Shown here in pieces: positions 1-5,682 of a DNA stretch of 45,739 bases; position 1 is the first letter of the stretch, and every line of letters starts with the position of its first letter. The notes below the pieces were generated by a model. That model did not search any database, was not told the DNA's origin, and saw only the letters and a list, made by a program, of their open reading frames with translations. The translations under genes and the position numbers were made by a program. Source of the stretch: a virus; the IMG/VR virus record IMGVR_UViG_3300042291_002066, positions 1 to 45,739 of that record. One strand, given 5' to 3'.

Positions 1-202
1 GAACATCGGGATTTGCGTTATTCCACTTCTCCCTACGTGCTAACTCCTTTTTAGCTTCATCCATAGCCATTTTAGGGGTTGGTTTAACCCAATTGCGTGG
101 ATGAAAATATGGTGTACCAATAGCCACTTTACCGATATAAAACTTAACCCGAGGTATCTTAAACGGGGAGTTTAGTATTTTTAGAAATTCAAATTGACTC
201 AT
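1..202 (-). CDS. Hypothetical protein, 3' end beyond window
   Basis: An open frame starts with ATG at 202 and runs off the left edge (67 codons visible). It begins MSQFEFLKIL and contains FHPRNWVKPTPKM followed by a charged, probably helical stretch. It follows the metallophosphoesterase stop by two bases, so it is the next gene of the same operon. I do not recognise the family. No membrane segment or metal motif is visible in the part present. Confidence 0.7.
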   Translation of the reverse strand, partial: MSQFEFLKILNSPFKIPRVKFYIGKVAIGTPYFHPRNWVKPTPKMAMDEAKKELARREKWNNANPDV

Positions 203-204
203 AA

Positions 205-891
205 CTAAATAAATTCTAATTCGTTTGTTTCGGGATCCCATTCAACCGTAAGTGGTTTGTTAGCATACTTATATCTTTCGTTCAATACAGCAGCGTTAAT
301 AAAATGGGTACCTTCATAGAACTTGTAACCATAACCTGAATGAATGTGTCCGAACACGTGAATTTTAGGTTTAATTTCATCTACTCGAACCCTAAGCAAC
401 TCACAACCTACATTTAGGTTACCGGAAGGGGTAACATCACAATGACCAAATGGAGGACCGTGAGTAACCAAAATGTCAGTGTCGTTTGGAATCTCATTCC
501 ATTTTTCTTGCAATTCAACACCATTTCGAGGCAAATTAAAAGCCCAATCATAAAATGCTGGTTGATACGGTGAACCATAGATTTTTACCCCATCAATAAC
601 GTGAGTTTGATCTTGTAAGTAAATCAACCCACCACTATAGGCATTGATTAATTCCTTAGTTAATTCAGGATTATCTTCAAACATTCGATCGTGATTACCA
701 GCAATAAACACTCGGTGTTTATAATCCATTGTAAGCAATGAACTATACCAGTTAACAAATCGAGTAATATCAATTGGCTCGTAACCTGAATTCATTAAAT
801 CACCAGCATGAATGATCAAATCACCACCAGGAAGATCTTTACGGATTTCCTCATGTTTAGTGTGAGTGTCGCTGATGAATGTGATTTTCAT
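205..891 (-). CDS. Calcineurin-like metallophosphoesterase
   Basis: A 228-residue protein carrying the full metallophosphoesterase motif set: D8-x-H10 (ISDTH), GD at 30-31, GNHD at 65-68, THGPP at 143-147 and GHIHSG at 181-186. These residues bind the two metal ions of the family. The protein has no signal peptide and should be cytoplasmic. The arrangement resembles small MPPED-type phosphodiesterases, which cleave phosphomono- or diesters; the substrate cannot be told from sequence. It lies one base downstream of a 23-codon membrane peptide, and both are served by the promoter at 982-1013. Family assignment is secure, the role is open. Confidence 0.9.
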   Translation of the reverse strand: MKITFISDTHTKHEEIRKDLPGGDLIIHAGDLMNSGYEPIDITRFVNWYSSLLTMDYKHRVFIAGNHDRMFEDNPELTKELINAYSGGLIYLQDQTHVIDGVKIYGSPYQPAFYDWAFNLPRNGVELQEKWNEIPNDTDILVTHGPPFGHCDVTPSGNLNVGCELLRVRVDEIKPKIHVFGHIHSGYGYKFYEGTHFINAAVLNERYKYANKPLTVEWDPETNELEFI

Positions 892-892
892 T

Positions 893-964
893 TTATTTAT
901 TCTTTTCTAGTTTACCTAAAATGGCTAGTAGAAGTACAATTACAATTATTCCTAGTGCAAACAT
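893..964 (-). CDS. 23-residue single-span membrane peptide
   Basis: ATG at 964 opens a 23-codon frame: MFALG, a stretch made almost only of I, V, L and A, then a basic/acidic tail GKLEKNK. It could form one transmembrane helix with a cytoplasmic tail. Support comes from position: it is the first start codon after the clear promoter at 982-1013, its leader AAATAAAAAAAATATG resembles other leaders here, and it ends one base before the metallophosphoesterase start. No homologue is recognised. It could also be an untranslated leader that is open by chance. Confidence 0.5.
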   Translation of the reverse strand: MFALGIIVIVLLLAILGKLEKNK

Positions 965-981
965 ATTTTTTTTATTTGATG

Positions 982-1013
982 TGAATATACGAACTTATTT
1001 TGCGGTATCCAAA
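982..1013 (-). promoter_or_regulatory. Promoter (TTTGG-N19-TATATTCA)
   Basis: On the minus strand TTTGG (1013-1009) is followed by a 19-base spacer ending in TTCG and by TATATTCA (989-982). This is the shared promoter of the window. It sits inside the 3' end of the upstream gene (stop at 995) and would drive the 23-codon peptide and the metallophosphoesterase. Confidence 0.8.
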
Positions 1014-1270
1014 CTTTCAACCACTGGTTTTACTGTATCTTTAACAATTGGAGAGGGTTTAATTACAATTGGGGTAGATTTAACCACTACAGGTTCAACT
1101 TTTTGAACAACAGGTACTGTATCTACTTTTTTAATATCAATTACTTGTGTAACTGGTTCATTAGTTGTTGGAGTACCAAACCCAAAAATTAAAACAGACA
1201 AAACCACTAAAATAATTGGGGAAAACACAGTAATAGTCCCTATTAGCTGAAGATATTTAAATTTGTTCAT
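995..1270 (-). CDS. Single-TM protein with Pro/Val/Lys-rich tail
   Basis: I chose the ATG at 1270 (MNKFKYLQ), which overlaps the upstream stop by 14 bases; longer frames would run deep into that gene. The 91-residue product has one hydrophobic helix at about residues 8-31, then a tail of repeated P-V-V-K and P-I-V-K units. Such extended tails resemble periplasm-spanning linkers in TonB-like or spanin-like proteins, but no family motif confirms this. There is no lipobox. Its last codons carry the -33 box of the next promoter. Function unknown. Confidence 0.65.
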   Translation of the reverse strand: MNKFKYLQLIGTITVFSPIILVVLSVLIFGFGTPTTNEPVTQVIDIKKVDTVPVVQKVEPVVVKSTPIVIKPSPIVKDTVKPVVESLDTAK

Positions 1271-1673
1271 TAACCAGATTTTCGTAAATATTAGACAATG
1301 AGTGTTTAATGTTTGCTCGGATTTCACTCTCCATTACATTGCGACGTGCTTCCACCTCCATATCAAACATTCTAATTAAACGCTCGTGTGACTTACCCTC
1401 CATTGGTATAACATAGCTGTATGAATGGTTCACAATTGTGATCAAATGACCATCAATAATAACGTGTATTTGATTGTCTTTACTTCGAATATAGCGTTTA
1501 CCTGAGATAGGAGACATCAATAGTGTACTATTTTTCCTAGCTGATAATCGCTTGCATATTGCTAGCGCCTCTACTTCATATTCGTTTTTAGGGGCTTCAT
1601 ATTTGCTTGGATCAGCCATCCTTAATATAGAGATAGCTACTCTTTGAGTGAATCGTTTAAACCTGTGTTTCAT
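1257..1673 (-). CDS. Hypothetical protein, 138 aa
   Basis: Two in-frame starts exist, at 1688 and 1673. I prefer 1673 (MKHRFKRF) because AAAATAAAGGTAATG matches the leader AAATAAAGGTTATG seen elsewhere, while 1688 is only about 8 bases after the -7 box. The protein is basic at the N-terminus and mixed charged at the C-terminus, with SPISGKRYIRSKDNQIHVIIDGH in the middle looking like a small beta-rich unit. There is no membrane segment or known motif. It is driven by the promoter at 1696-1727, whose -33 box overlaps a 20-bp palindrome, so it may be regulated. Confidence 0.65.
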   Translation of the reverse strand: MKHRFKRFTQRVAISILRMADPSKYEAPKNEYEVEALAICKRLSARKNSTLLMSPISGKRYIRSKDNQIHVIIDGHLITIVNHSYSYVIPMEGKSHERLIRMFDMEVEARRNVMESEIRANIKHSLSNIYENLVNEQI

Positions 1674-1695
1674 TACCTTTATTTTCATTTATACA

Positions 1696-1727
1696 TAAAT
1701 GTACGATAGTTTTCCCAGATAACCAAA
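1696..1727 (-). promoter_or_regulatory. Promoter (TTTGG-N19-TACATTTA)
   Basis: Minus strand: TTTGG at 1727-1723, 19-base spacer ending ATCG, TACATTTA at 1703-1696. The -33 box shares two bases with a perfect 20-bp palindrome (1726-1745), which would suit an operator. Confidence 0.78.
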
Positions 1728-1745
1728 GACGTCATATGACGTCTT
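1726..1745. promoter_or_regulatory. Perfect 20-bp palindrome, candidate operator
   Basis: AAGACGTCATATGACGTCTT is a perfect inverted repeat with no spacer. It touches the -33 box of the leftward promoter and lies about 75 bases upstream of the only rightward gene, so one dimeric regulator could control both. It could instead form a hairpin in either transcript, but no T-run follows on either strand. Confidence 0.6.
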
Positions 1746-1756
1746 CGCGCTAAATA

Positions 1757-1790
1757 TGACTATAATATTACTAAATTATATTTATAGTCA
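1757..1790. repeat. AT-rich inverted repeat in divergent control region
   Basis: TGACTATAA (1757-1765) pairs with TTATAGTCA (1782-1790) around a 16-base AT-rich centre. A TATATTTA that could serve as -7 box for the rightward lipoprotein gene lies inside it (1777-1784), though no TTTGG box is found 19 bases upstream. It may be a second operator; the role is inferred from position only. Confidence 0.4.
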
Positions 1791-1820
1791 CAATTCATTA
1801 ACCCACTAACAATTTTTACT

Positions 1821-2039
1821 ATGAAAAATATTTTACTTACAATTGGGGTTGCTTTAGTTATATCTGCCTGTTCAACTGCAAATTTCGCTACACATCCTCT
1901 TAGTGTTACACCCACTATTTCACGTCAAGCTTTAATTTACGATAACCACGTAGTTATAGTTACCAAAACAAAAATGTCTGTTGAAGACTATAATAAAATA
2001 ATTGCTACAACAGTTAAAAATAAGGAGGAACGTAATTAA
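1821..2039 (+). CDS. Small lipoprotein, only rightward gene
   Basis: A 72-residue protein with a classical lipoprotein signal: MKN, a hydrophobic core ILLTIGVALVI, then the lipobox SAC followed by S, predicting cleavage before Cys17 and lipid attachment. The mature part is about 56 residues, with IYDNHVVIVTKTKMSVEDYNKI as its most ordered segment. It is the only plus-strand gene here, faces a control region with two inverted repeats, and ends in its own terminator, so it is a separate unit. Phage lipoproteins can act in superinfection exclusion or as outer spanins; nothing in the sequence decides between these. Confidence 0.75.
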   Translation: MKNILLTIGVALVISACSTANFATHPLSVTPTISRQALIYDNHVVIVTKTKMSVEDYNKIIATTVKNKEERN

Positions 2040-2052
2040 ACGTTCCTTTTTA
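2027..2052 (+). terminator. Rho-independent terminator
   Basis: GGAACGT (2027-2033), loop AATTAA, ACGTTCC (2040-2046), then TTTTTATT. The stem starts inside the last codons of the lipoprotein gene and the loop contains its stop codon. Confidence 0.85.
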
Positions 2053-2078
2053 TTAAATTCTGTTAAATTTATTGCTTA

Positions 2079-2288
2079 TTAGCCTTTAATAACCTGTCTT
2101 TTATTTTGAGCAGGGTAGTATTTCTTTTTAGCTTGCTGTTTTAATTTACCTACTTCATTATTTAAAAAATGAATTTGTTCTTGAATTTCTAGAACTTGCT
2201 TGTTGATTTTTTGTAGCTCAAAATAAATTACTGCTAGAAATACCCCCAATGTGACAATTAGGGTTAATAGGGTTAGGTTTGTAAACAT
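2079..2288 (-). CDS. Single-TM, coiled-coil small protein
   Basis: I chose ATG 2288 (MFTNLTLL) because the longer frame would overlap the upstream gene. The 69-residue product has an N-terminal hydrophobic helix (about residues 4-24), then a heptad-like helix (LQKINKQVLEIQEQIHFLNNEVGKL broken across residues 26-50) and a basic tail. This is the layout of a membrane-anchored coiled coil; inner spanins look similar, but its place away from the endolysins gives no support. It is the last gene before the convergent lipoprotein terminator. Confidence 0.65.
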   Translation of the reverse strand: MFTNLTLLTLIVTLGVFLAVIYFELQKINKQVLEIQEQIHFLNNEVGKLKQQAKKKYYPAQNKRQVIKG

Positions 2289-2301
2289 TGTATATATGTA
2301 T

Positions 2302-2484
2302 TTAAGGATTAGGAATGGTTGAGCGCTTTTGCAAGCTTTTTTTAGCTTGTTCGTAGGCAATTTCGTACCTATCTGCTAACTCAATTTTTGTATTTTCGTT
2401 TTTTATGTTTTGGGCTAAAGACATAGTCTCATTGTAAATACCCTTTTTATATGCTTTTTGTAGAATATGCTCTATTTTACTCAT
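2302..2484 (-). CDS. Small helical hypothetical protein, 60 aa
   Basis: A 60-residue charged protein beginning MSKIEHILQKAYKKG, likely all helical, with no motif I recognise. Its start overlaps the upstream two-TM gene by 8 bases, which supports translation by coupling. It is followed 13 bases later by the coiled-coil membrane protein, so the three small genes form one unit. Confidence 0.6.
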   Translation of the reverse strand: MSKIEHILQKAYKKGIYNETMSLAQNIKNENTKIELADRYEIAYEQAKKSLQKRSTIPNP

Positions 2485-2659
2485 TTTTATTTAAAAAACT
2501 TTTTAAAAAACTAAAAATAAACCCTAATAAACCAATTGGCCAAACAAAAATCAATGCTATTCTTTCTTTATGAGTAAACATATACTCAGAACTAATTTTA
2601 ACTGTTGCGTAATGCATTAACCATTGAAATAATACTCCAATTAATAAATATAGGATCAT
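2477..2659 (-). CDS. Small two-TM membrane protein, 60 aa
   Basis: A 60-residue protein with two hydrophobic segments (about residues 2-18 and 36-53) separated by a polar loop containing FTHKERI, and a basic end. It follows a strong hairpin at 2672-2692, so its transcription may depend on read-through. The leader TTATATTTCGGTATG is A/T-rich like others here. Function unknown; small two-span proteins are common in phage early regions. Confidence 0.6.
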   Translation of the reverse strand: MILYLLIGVLFQWLMHYATVKISSEYMFTHKERIALIFVWPIGLLGFIFSFLKSFLNKNE

Positions 2660-2671
2660 ACCGAAATATAA

Positions 2672-2692
2672 TGAGGACCTTTTAGGTCCTCA
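2672..2692 (-). terminator. Hairpin, probable intrinsic terminator or attenuator
   Basis: On the minus strand TGAGGACCT, loop AAA, AGGTCCTCA form a 9-bp perfect stem followed by TTATATTTC. It lies between the 36-residue acidic gene (stop at 2738) and the two-TM gene (start at 2659). The T-tract is interrupted, so partial termination is more likely than complete. Confidence 0.6.
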
Positions 2693-2737
2693 CGCTTTAA
2701 TTCATTTCTACTAAATTTCTTTTTATCACCGTGGTTT

Positions 2738-2848
2738 TTAGATATCATCTTCCTCCGAATCAGATTCGCTAAATGTCCCTCTTCGGTATCTCGTCTGCTT
2801 TGGGGTATCTTCTTCATCATCGGGCCAATCTTCAAAATCACTTTCCAT
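2738..2848 (-). CDS. Very acidic 36-residue protein
   Basis: ATG at 2848 opens a 36-codon frame starting MESDFEDWPDDEED and ending SESDSEEDDI, with a short basic centre (TRYRRG). The start lies 11 bases inside the previous gene's end, the common spacing here. More than a third of residues are acidic, which would suit a DNA mimic or a charge-based inhibitor of a nucleic-acid-binding protein; that is inference. Another frame over the same bases gives a less protein-like product and was rejected. Confidence 0.6.
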   Translation of the reverse strand: MESDFEDWPDDEEDTPKQTRYRRGTFSESDSEEDDI

Positions 2849-2948
2849 AAATATTGTCAATCCAGTTATTAAAATCTCGCTTTGTAGGATCGTAATTTGG
2901 GGGGTAAACTACCTTAAAAGAAGAAGGAATCTTTAGGTCGTTTTGCAT
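2838..2948 (-). CDS. Hypothetical protein, 36 aa
   Basis: ATG at 2948 (MQNDLKIPSS) gives 36 residues, ending DFNNWIDNIYGK. The start lies inside the last 35 bases of the upstream gene and its stop overlaps the acidic gene start, so it is part of a tightly packed string. The tail with alternating aromatic and charged residues looks like a real short helix. A longer frame from 3077 would overlap the 102-residue gene almost completely and was not used. No family recognised. Confidence 0.5.
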   Translation of the reverse strand: MQNDLKIPSSFKVVYPPNYDPTKRDFNNWIDNIYGK

Positions 2949-3222
2949 CTCTTGGGTCTGTGTCGTTTGCGAACGATAAACCAATTTTTTCAAGTTTTTT
3001 ACTAATTTGGTTAGTCCCATAGTAGTAAATTGGGCCATTATATTCCTCATAATATGATTTGTTAGGGTTTTCAACATTTAAAATTCTACGTTTACCATTA
3101 AAGCTTCTGAATTCACGGGCTGTAACTCGAGCCCATCTTTCACCATCAAAACTAACTTCGCAACACCACCCACAATTGAATTCATAGGTTAGCTTGATTA
3201 AATCGCCTCGTTTTTCTGCCAT
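2914..3222 (-). CDS. Hypothetical protein, 102 aa
   Basis: A basic 102-residue protein with a Trp/Cys-rich beta-like start (LTYEFNCGWCCEVSFDGERW) and a middle part YNGPIYYYGTNQIS. The N-terminal half could be a small barrel-type domain. The start codon overlaps the upstream stop (TAATG). No metal site is complete: three Cys are close together but no partner pair follows. Function unknown. Confidence 0.65.
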   Translation of the reverse strand: MAEKRGDLIKLTYEFNCGWCCEVSFDGERWARVTAREFRSFNGKRRILNVENPNKSYYEEYNGPIYYYGTNQISKKLEKIGLSFANDTDPRDAKRPKDSFFF

Positions 3223-3512
3223 TAGAAAGGTAGTTCCATATCTTTACCTGTAACAAAACGATCTGCATTCATTTCTTCATAAGCAGTAATTTGTGCTTCA
3301 AGATCATCTAAATATTCAACACTCACAATTTCACCTTGGTGATAAGTAATTATATCAGTGATTTGTTTTTGATTTTCAATTACATTTACACTATTGCCAT
3401 TACTGAGGCCAATATGAGTATGGCTGGATAAAAATTCAATATCAGAGATTGAACGCAATGAAATGAAGTGTTTGTGATTATTACCGAAACCGGTTAATTC
3501 TAGGAATTTCAT
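3222..3512 (-). CDS. Hypothetical protein, 96 aa
   Basis: A 96-residue protein with a predicted beta-sandwich-like first half (FLELTGFGNNHKHFISLRSI, then EFLSSHTHIGLSNGNSVNV) and a helical acidic second half. The first half resembles small phage and flagellar proteins of the type that read a residue near a Gly-Asn turn, but this is too weak for a name. It lies two bases after the upstream gene and is coupled to the next by TAATG. Confidence 0.65.
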   Translation of the reverse strand: MKFLELTGFGNNHKHFISLRSISDIEFLSSHTHIGLSNGNSVNVIENQKQITDIITYHQGEIVSVEYLDDLEAQITAYEEMNADRFVTGKDMELPF

Positions 3513-3514
3513 AA

Positions 3515-3748
3515 TTAGAGGAGTAAATTGTTATTTTCAAGACCGTACCAAAAACGTTCGAGCCAGACTCCGACTTTTACATTTTCAATTTTATCTTCGA
3601 CTTTTAGACCTCCCATGTAGCGTTTATTAGCCACATGCATAATCCCAAAATCAAAATAATCACGAGCGAGATCGCGATTCCCTGTTTCGATAGCTTTTTT
3701 AGCACTTTCATAAGTTCTGTTTAGTATTCCTTTTTCCTTCTTTGCCAT
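3515..3748 (-). CDS. Hypothetical protein, 77 aa
   Basis: First gene after the promoter at 3767-3798, with the typical leader AAATAAATGTTATG directly at its start, which fixes the start codon. The 77-residue product is charged; a helix (ESAKKAIETGNRDLARDYF) resembles a single tetratricopeptide-like hairpin. The C-terminus is rich in Trp, Leu and Asn. No domain recognised. It leads an operon of small genes running down to about 2.7 kb. Confidence 0.7.
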   Translation of the reverse strand: MAKKEKGILNRTYESAKKAIETGNRDLARDYFDFGIMHVANKRYMGGLKVEDKIENVKVGVWLERFWYGLENNNLLL

Positions 3749-3766
3749 AACATTTATTTAACGTGG

Positions 3767-3798
3767 TGAATATACGAAACTATTCTTGGGTAACCAAA
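3767..3798 (-). promoter_or_regulatory. Promoter (TTTGG-N19-TATATTCA)
   Basis: Minus strand: TTTGG at 3798-3794, 19-base spacer ending TTCG, TATATTCA at 3774-3767, then leader and ATG at 3748. The -33 box lies inside the end of the upstream gene (stop at 3780). Confidence 0.82.
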
Positions 3799-3944
3799 TC
3801 TAGTGTTGAAACTTTTACTACTGCTCTTAAATGTCCATCCTCAATAGCGCATGTGTTATCCCCATTTTGATACCAAGCTAGGTTAAATACACGATCTGGG
3901 TATTTAGTGCTTGTAACTTTGTCTCCTACTTTTAGATTAATCAT
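3780..3944 (-). CDS. Small beta-barrel-like protein, 54 aa
   Basis: ATG at 3944 (MINLKVGDKVTS) overlaps the upstream stop by 8 bases; this start is preferred over a longer frame that lies within the neighbour. The pattern KVGDKVTSTKYPDRVF, then CAIEDGHLRAVVKVSTLDLV, looks like an SH3/KOW-like barrel similar to small DUF proteins of the YodC type, which often bind nucleic acid or cap larger proteins. The promoter for the next operon overlaps its 3' end. Confidence 0.6.
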   Translation of the reverse strand: MINLKVGDKVTSTKYPDRVFNLAWYQNGDNTCAIEDGHLRAVVKVSTLDLVTQE

Positions 3945-4164
3945 TGATTTTGTATTTAGTTTTCCATGTTTCAAATAAATTCTTCCCAATACCTAGCTCC
4001 AATATAATAGCATCTTTTGGAATGCCCGGAATAGTTGCTTCAATTTGGAGAAAATAATCTAAACTATAGTTTGGGGTTTTTTTAATTTTAATTGGTGAAT
4101 TTGAGCGATTGGAGGTTTTCCAAACGATAACTAATGGTCCAACATAGTCTTTCGGTCTTGACAT
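3937..4164 (-). CDS. Hypothetical protein, 75 aa
   Basis: A 75-residue basic protein beginning MSRPKDYVGPLVIVWKTSNR. It contains a Lys-rich segment (PIKIKKTPNYSLDYFLQIE) and ends in a helix FETWKTKYKIND. No family recognised. It sits between a 56-residue gene (4 bases upstream) and the barrel-like gene it overlaps, in the operon headed by the HNH gene. Confidence 0.6.
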   Translation of the reverse strand: MSRPKDYVGPLVIVWKTSNRSNSPIKIKKTPNYSLDYFLQIEATIPGIPKDAIILELGIGKNLFETWKTKYKIND

Positions 4165-4167
4165 ATC

Positions 4168-4338
4168 TTAAATATAAAATCTTTCTACTATACCTCCAAC
4201 AACACCATTTCTTAATTCACAAATAGCATAAGTAATTTCATCTTGTTTGTGAACGACATGCCATGTTTTATTTTTATGGATAAATCTTTCATTCCATTTT
4301 TTACCTGGGATTTCTATTCGTTTAGGGCCTCGTCTCAT
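4168..4338 (-). CDS. Hypothetical protein, 56 aa
   Basis: ATG at 4338 shares ATGA with the stop of the HNH gene. The 56-residue product starts MRRGPKRIEIPGKKW and continues with alternating strands (KTWHVVHKQDEITYAI, then GGIVERFYI), giving a small basic beta-rich fold. The perfect ATGA coupling and continuous reading frame support a real gene. It could bind nucleic acid given its charge, but no motif proves it. Confidence 0.65.
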   Translation of the reverse strand: MRRGPKRIEIPGKKWNERFIHKNKTWHVVHKQDEITYAICELRNGVVGGIVERFYI

Positions 4339-4748
4339 CGGTATTTTTTTGCTTTATAATCTCCTTCTACGTGTGATTTGTATTTGTGACAATCCGTACA
4401 AAGTAATTGGTAATTACTAGGTTGTTCACCCTCATATGTTCCTTTTATTTCTGGGTTGATGTGATCGACATCAAAAAAAGAAACGATTTGTTTAAGTAGT
4501 TTAGTTGGGTGTTGTTTTACTTTATCAATACCACACTTCTCACAAATAAGATCTCTACTTAATACTTTTTCTACTTTATACATCAACCAGGGGCGAACTG
4601 TGGCATTTATAGCATACTGTTTATATTGTTGGTGTGTGTCACAAAATGCTTTAGCGTCAAGTGCTTTAGGTTCGTTACACCAAGATACTTTACAGCATTT
4701 TTTGTTATTAGATACATGTCCTTCCCTCATATTCCCCCAATTCGTCAT
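4335..4748 (-). CDS. HNH endonuclease-like protein
   Basis: A 137-residue protein with two zinc-type cysteine pairs, C69-x2-C72 and C117-x2-C120, bracketing DVDHINP (93-99). The sequence NYQLLCTDCHKYKSH is the typical C-terminal half of HNH domains, with His97-type and Asn residues of the metal-binding beta-beta-alpha fold. A further Cys-rich segment near residues 18-36 may be a second zinc knuckle. HNH proteins in phages are either homing nucleases or packaging and repair nickases. The start is fixed by the leader AAATAAATGTTATG below the promoter at 4771-4802. Confidence 0.82.
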   Translation of the reverse strand: MTNWGNMREGHVSNNKKCCKVSWCNEPKALDAKAFCDTHQQYKQYAINATVRPWLMYKVEKVLSRDLICEKCGIDKVKQHPTKLLKQIVSFFDVDHINPEIKGTYEGEQPSNYQLLCTDCHKYKSHVEGDYKAKKYR

Positions 4749-4770
4749 AACATTTATTTTTAATTACCCG

Positions 4771-4802
4771 TGAATATACGAACTATATTTAAATTAAACA
4801 AT
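4771..4802 (-). promoter_or_regulatory. Promoter (ATTGT-N19-TATATTCA)
   Basis: Minus strand: TATATTCA at 4778-4771 preceded by TTCG; the -33 position reads ATTGT (4802-4798), a weaker match to TTTGG. It drives the HNH operon. The -33 box is inside the end of the SWIM gene. Confidence 0.72.
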
Positions 4803-5213
4803 TAGTTTTTCAATTTCCTTGATGTGCTTGCAGCGACGATCAAATGCTCTCCAGCTACCAGGACAAGTGCAAGTTAATTTGAGGCCATTTTGTTTAACCT
4901 TATAAAAACCACCTCCTGATGATGATTCGAACATCCATTCGTTTTGTTGAACGGGTACCTCTACTACAACAGGAGCATTGTGTTTAATATCACTAATGGT
5001 AGTTTGAGGGTGGACCTCTAGCCAGTCTGGTACTAGCATCTTTTTACCTCTAATTTCTATTAGGGCAAAATAAGGTGAACGCGATTCGTAACTAAAACGT
5101 TTTGCGCCTTGAAACGAACCAAATCCTTGACCGATTTTTAAAGCACCGTCTGCATAGACAACACGGCTACGTAAATTTCCGTATTTGTTAGTATTTGTAA
5201 ATTGCCATAGCAT
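4794..5213 (-). CDS. SWIM-type zinc finger protein
   Basis: A 139-residue protein whose C-terminus holds C115-x-C117 ... C128-x-H130 (CTCPGSWRAFDRRCKHI), the SWIM zinc signature used in DNA-binding and protein-interaction modules. The N-terminal 65 residues form a beta-rich domain with an IGQGFGSFQGAKRF segment. The start is supported by the promoter at 5236-5267 and leader AATAAAGGTTATG. SWIM domains occur in helicases, transposases and recombination mediators; this stand-alone form may guide a partner to DNA, which is inference. Confidence 0.75.
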   Translation of the reverse strand: MLWQFTNTNKYGNLRSRVVYADGALKIGQGFGSFQGAKRFSYESRSPYFALIEIRGKKMLVPDWLEVHPQTTISDIKHNAPVVVEVPVQQNEWMFESSSGGGFYKVKQNGLKLTCTCPGSWRAFDRRCKHIKEIEKLIV

Positions 5214-5235
5214 AACCTTTATTCCTTTATTTGGG

Positions 5236-5267
5236 TGAATATACGAAATATCCTTCAGGTATCCAAA
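5236..5267 (-). promoter_or_regulatory. Promoter (TTTGG-N19-TATATTCA)
   Basis: Minus strand: TTTGG at 5267-5263, spacer ending TTCG, TATATTCA at 5243-5236. It lies immediately after the stop codon of the small gene at 5269 and drives the SWIM gene. Confidence 0.82.
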
Positions 5268-5268
5268 T

Positions 5269-5427
5269 CTATGCCAAAAATATCTTTGGTTCTTTTTTCT
5301 GCTCTAAAGTTAACTGGGAGTCAAGAGTGATAGCTGTACATAGCCTTCGAAGATCATCTTGTCGCATACTAGCAAGATCGTCATCCTCTAATAAATAGAG
5401 AATATCGATAGCTCTAATGTTCCTCAT
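5269..5427 (-). CDS. Small acidic helical protein, 52 aa
   Basis: ATG at 5427 lies inside the end of the previous small gene (14-base overlap). The 52-residue product has RAIDILYLLEDDDLASM and DDLRRLCTAI, an amphipathic helical pattern, and a C-terminus ending KIFLA. It is the last member of a string of four tiny genes linked by overlaps, and the next promoter begins two bases beyond its stop. No family recognised. Confidence 0.6.
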   Translation of the reverse strand: MRNIRAIDILYLLEDDDLASMRQDDLRRLCTAITLDSQLTLEQKKEPKIFLA

Positions 5428-5551
5428 TCAATCTTGCGTAATCAGGAGTTTGAGGCTTCTTTTTACGCTTCATAGATGTATAGCGTTGGCTAGCCCATTT
5501 ATACCATTCTTGAAACGCGATATAACGGGCTTTGCTTGATACTTTACTCAT
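5414..5551 (-). CDS. Small basic protein, 45 aa
   Basis: ATG at 5551 shares ATGA with the upstream stop. The 45 residues begin MSKVSSKARYIAFQEWYKWA and include RYTSMKRKKKPQTPDY; the composition is basic and aromatic, suited to nucleic-acid contact. Coupling on both ends supports translation. No family recognised. Confidence 0.62.
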   Translation of the reverse strand: MSKVSSKARYIAFQEWYKWASQRYTSMKRKKKPQTPDYARLNEEH

Positions 5552-5682
5552 AACTTAATTTGTTCAGTTGTTAATTTATTTAATACAAGGTAATTAGCCT
5601 TTAGGCGTTTTCCAAATTTTATTTTAGTAGTTTTACTTACTGATTTTTTACCAATAACTCGTTTTTTCTCTGACTTTGACAT
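5548..5682 (-). CDS. Small Lys-rich protein, 44 aa
   Basis: ATG at 5682 overlaps the upstream stop (TAATG) and its own stop overlaps the next start (ATGA). The 44-residue product is strongly basic at first (MSKSEKKRVIGKKSVSK) and ends in a short leucine-rich helix. Function unknown; its exact fit between neighbours is the main evidence. Confidence 0.62.
   Translation of the reverse strand: MSKSEKKRVIGKKSVSKTTKIKFGKRLKANYLVLNKLTTEQIKL

Noticed and set aside
2656-2841. 61-codon minus-strand frame beginning MILKIGPMMKK
   Set aside because: It overlaps the acidic 36-codon gene in another frame; the latter has proper coupling to its neighbour and a more protein-like composition.
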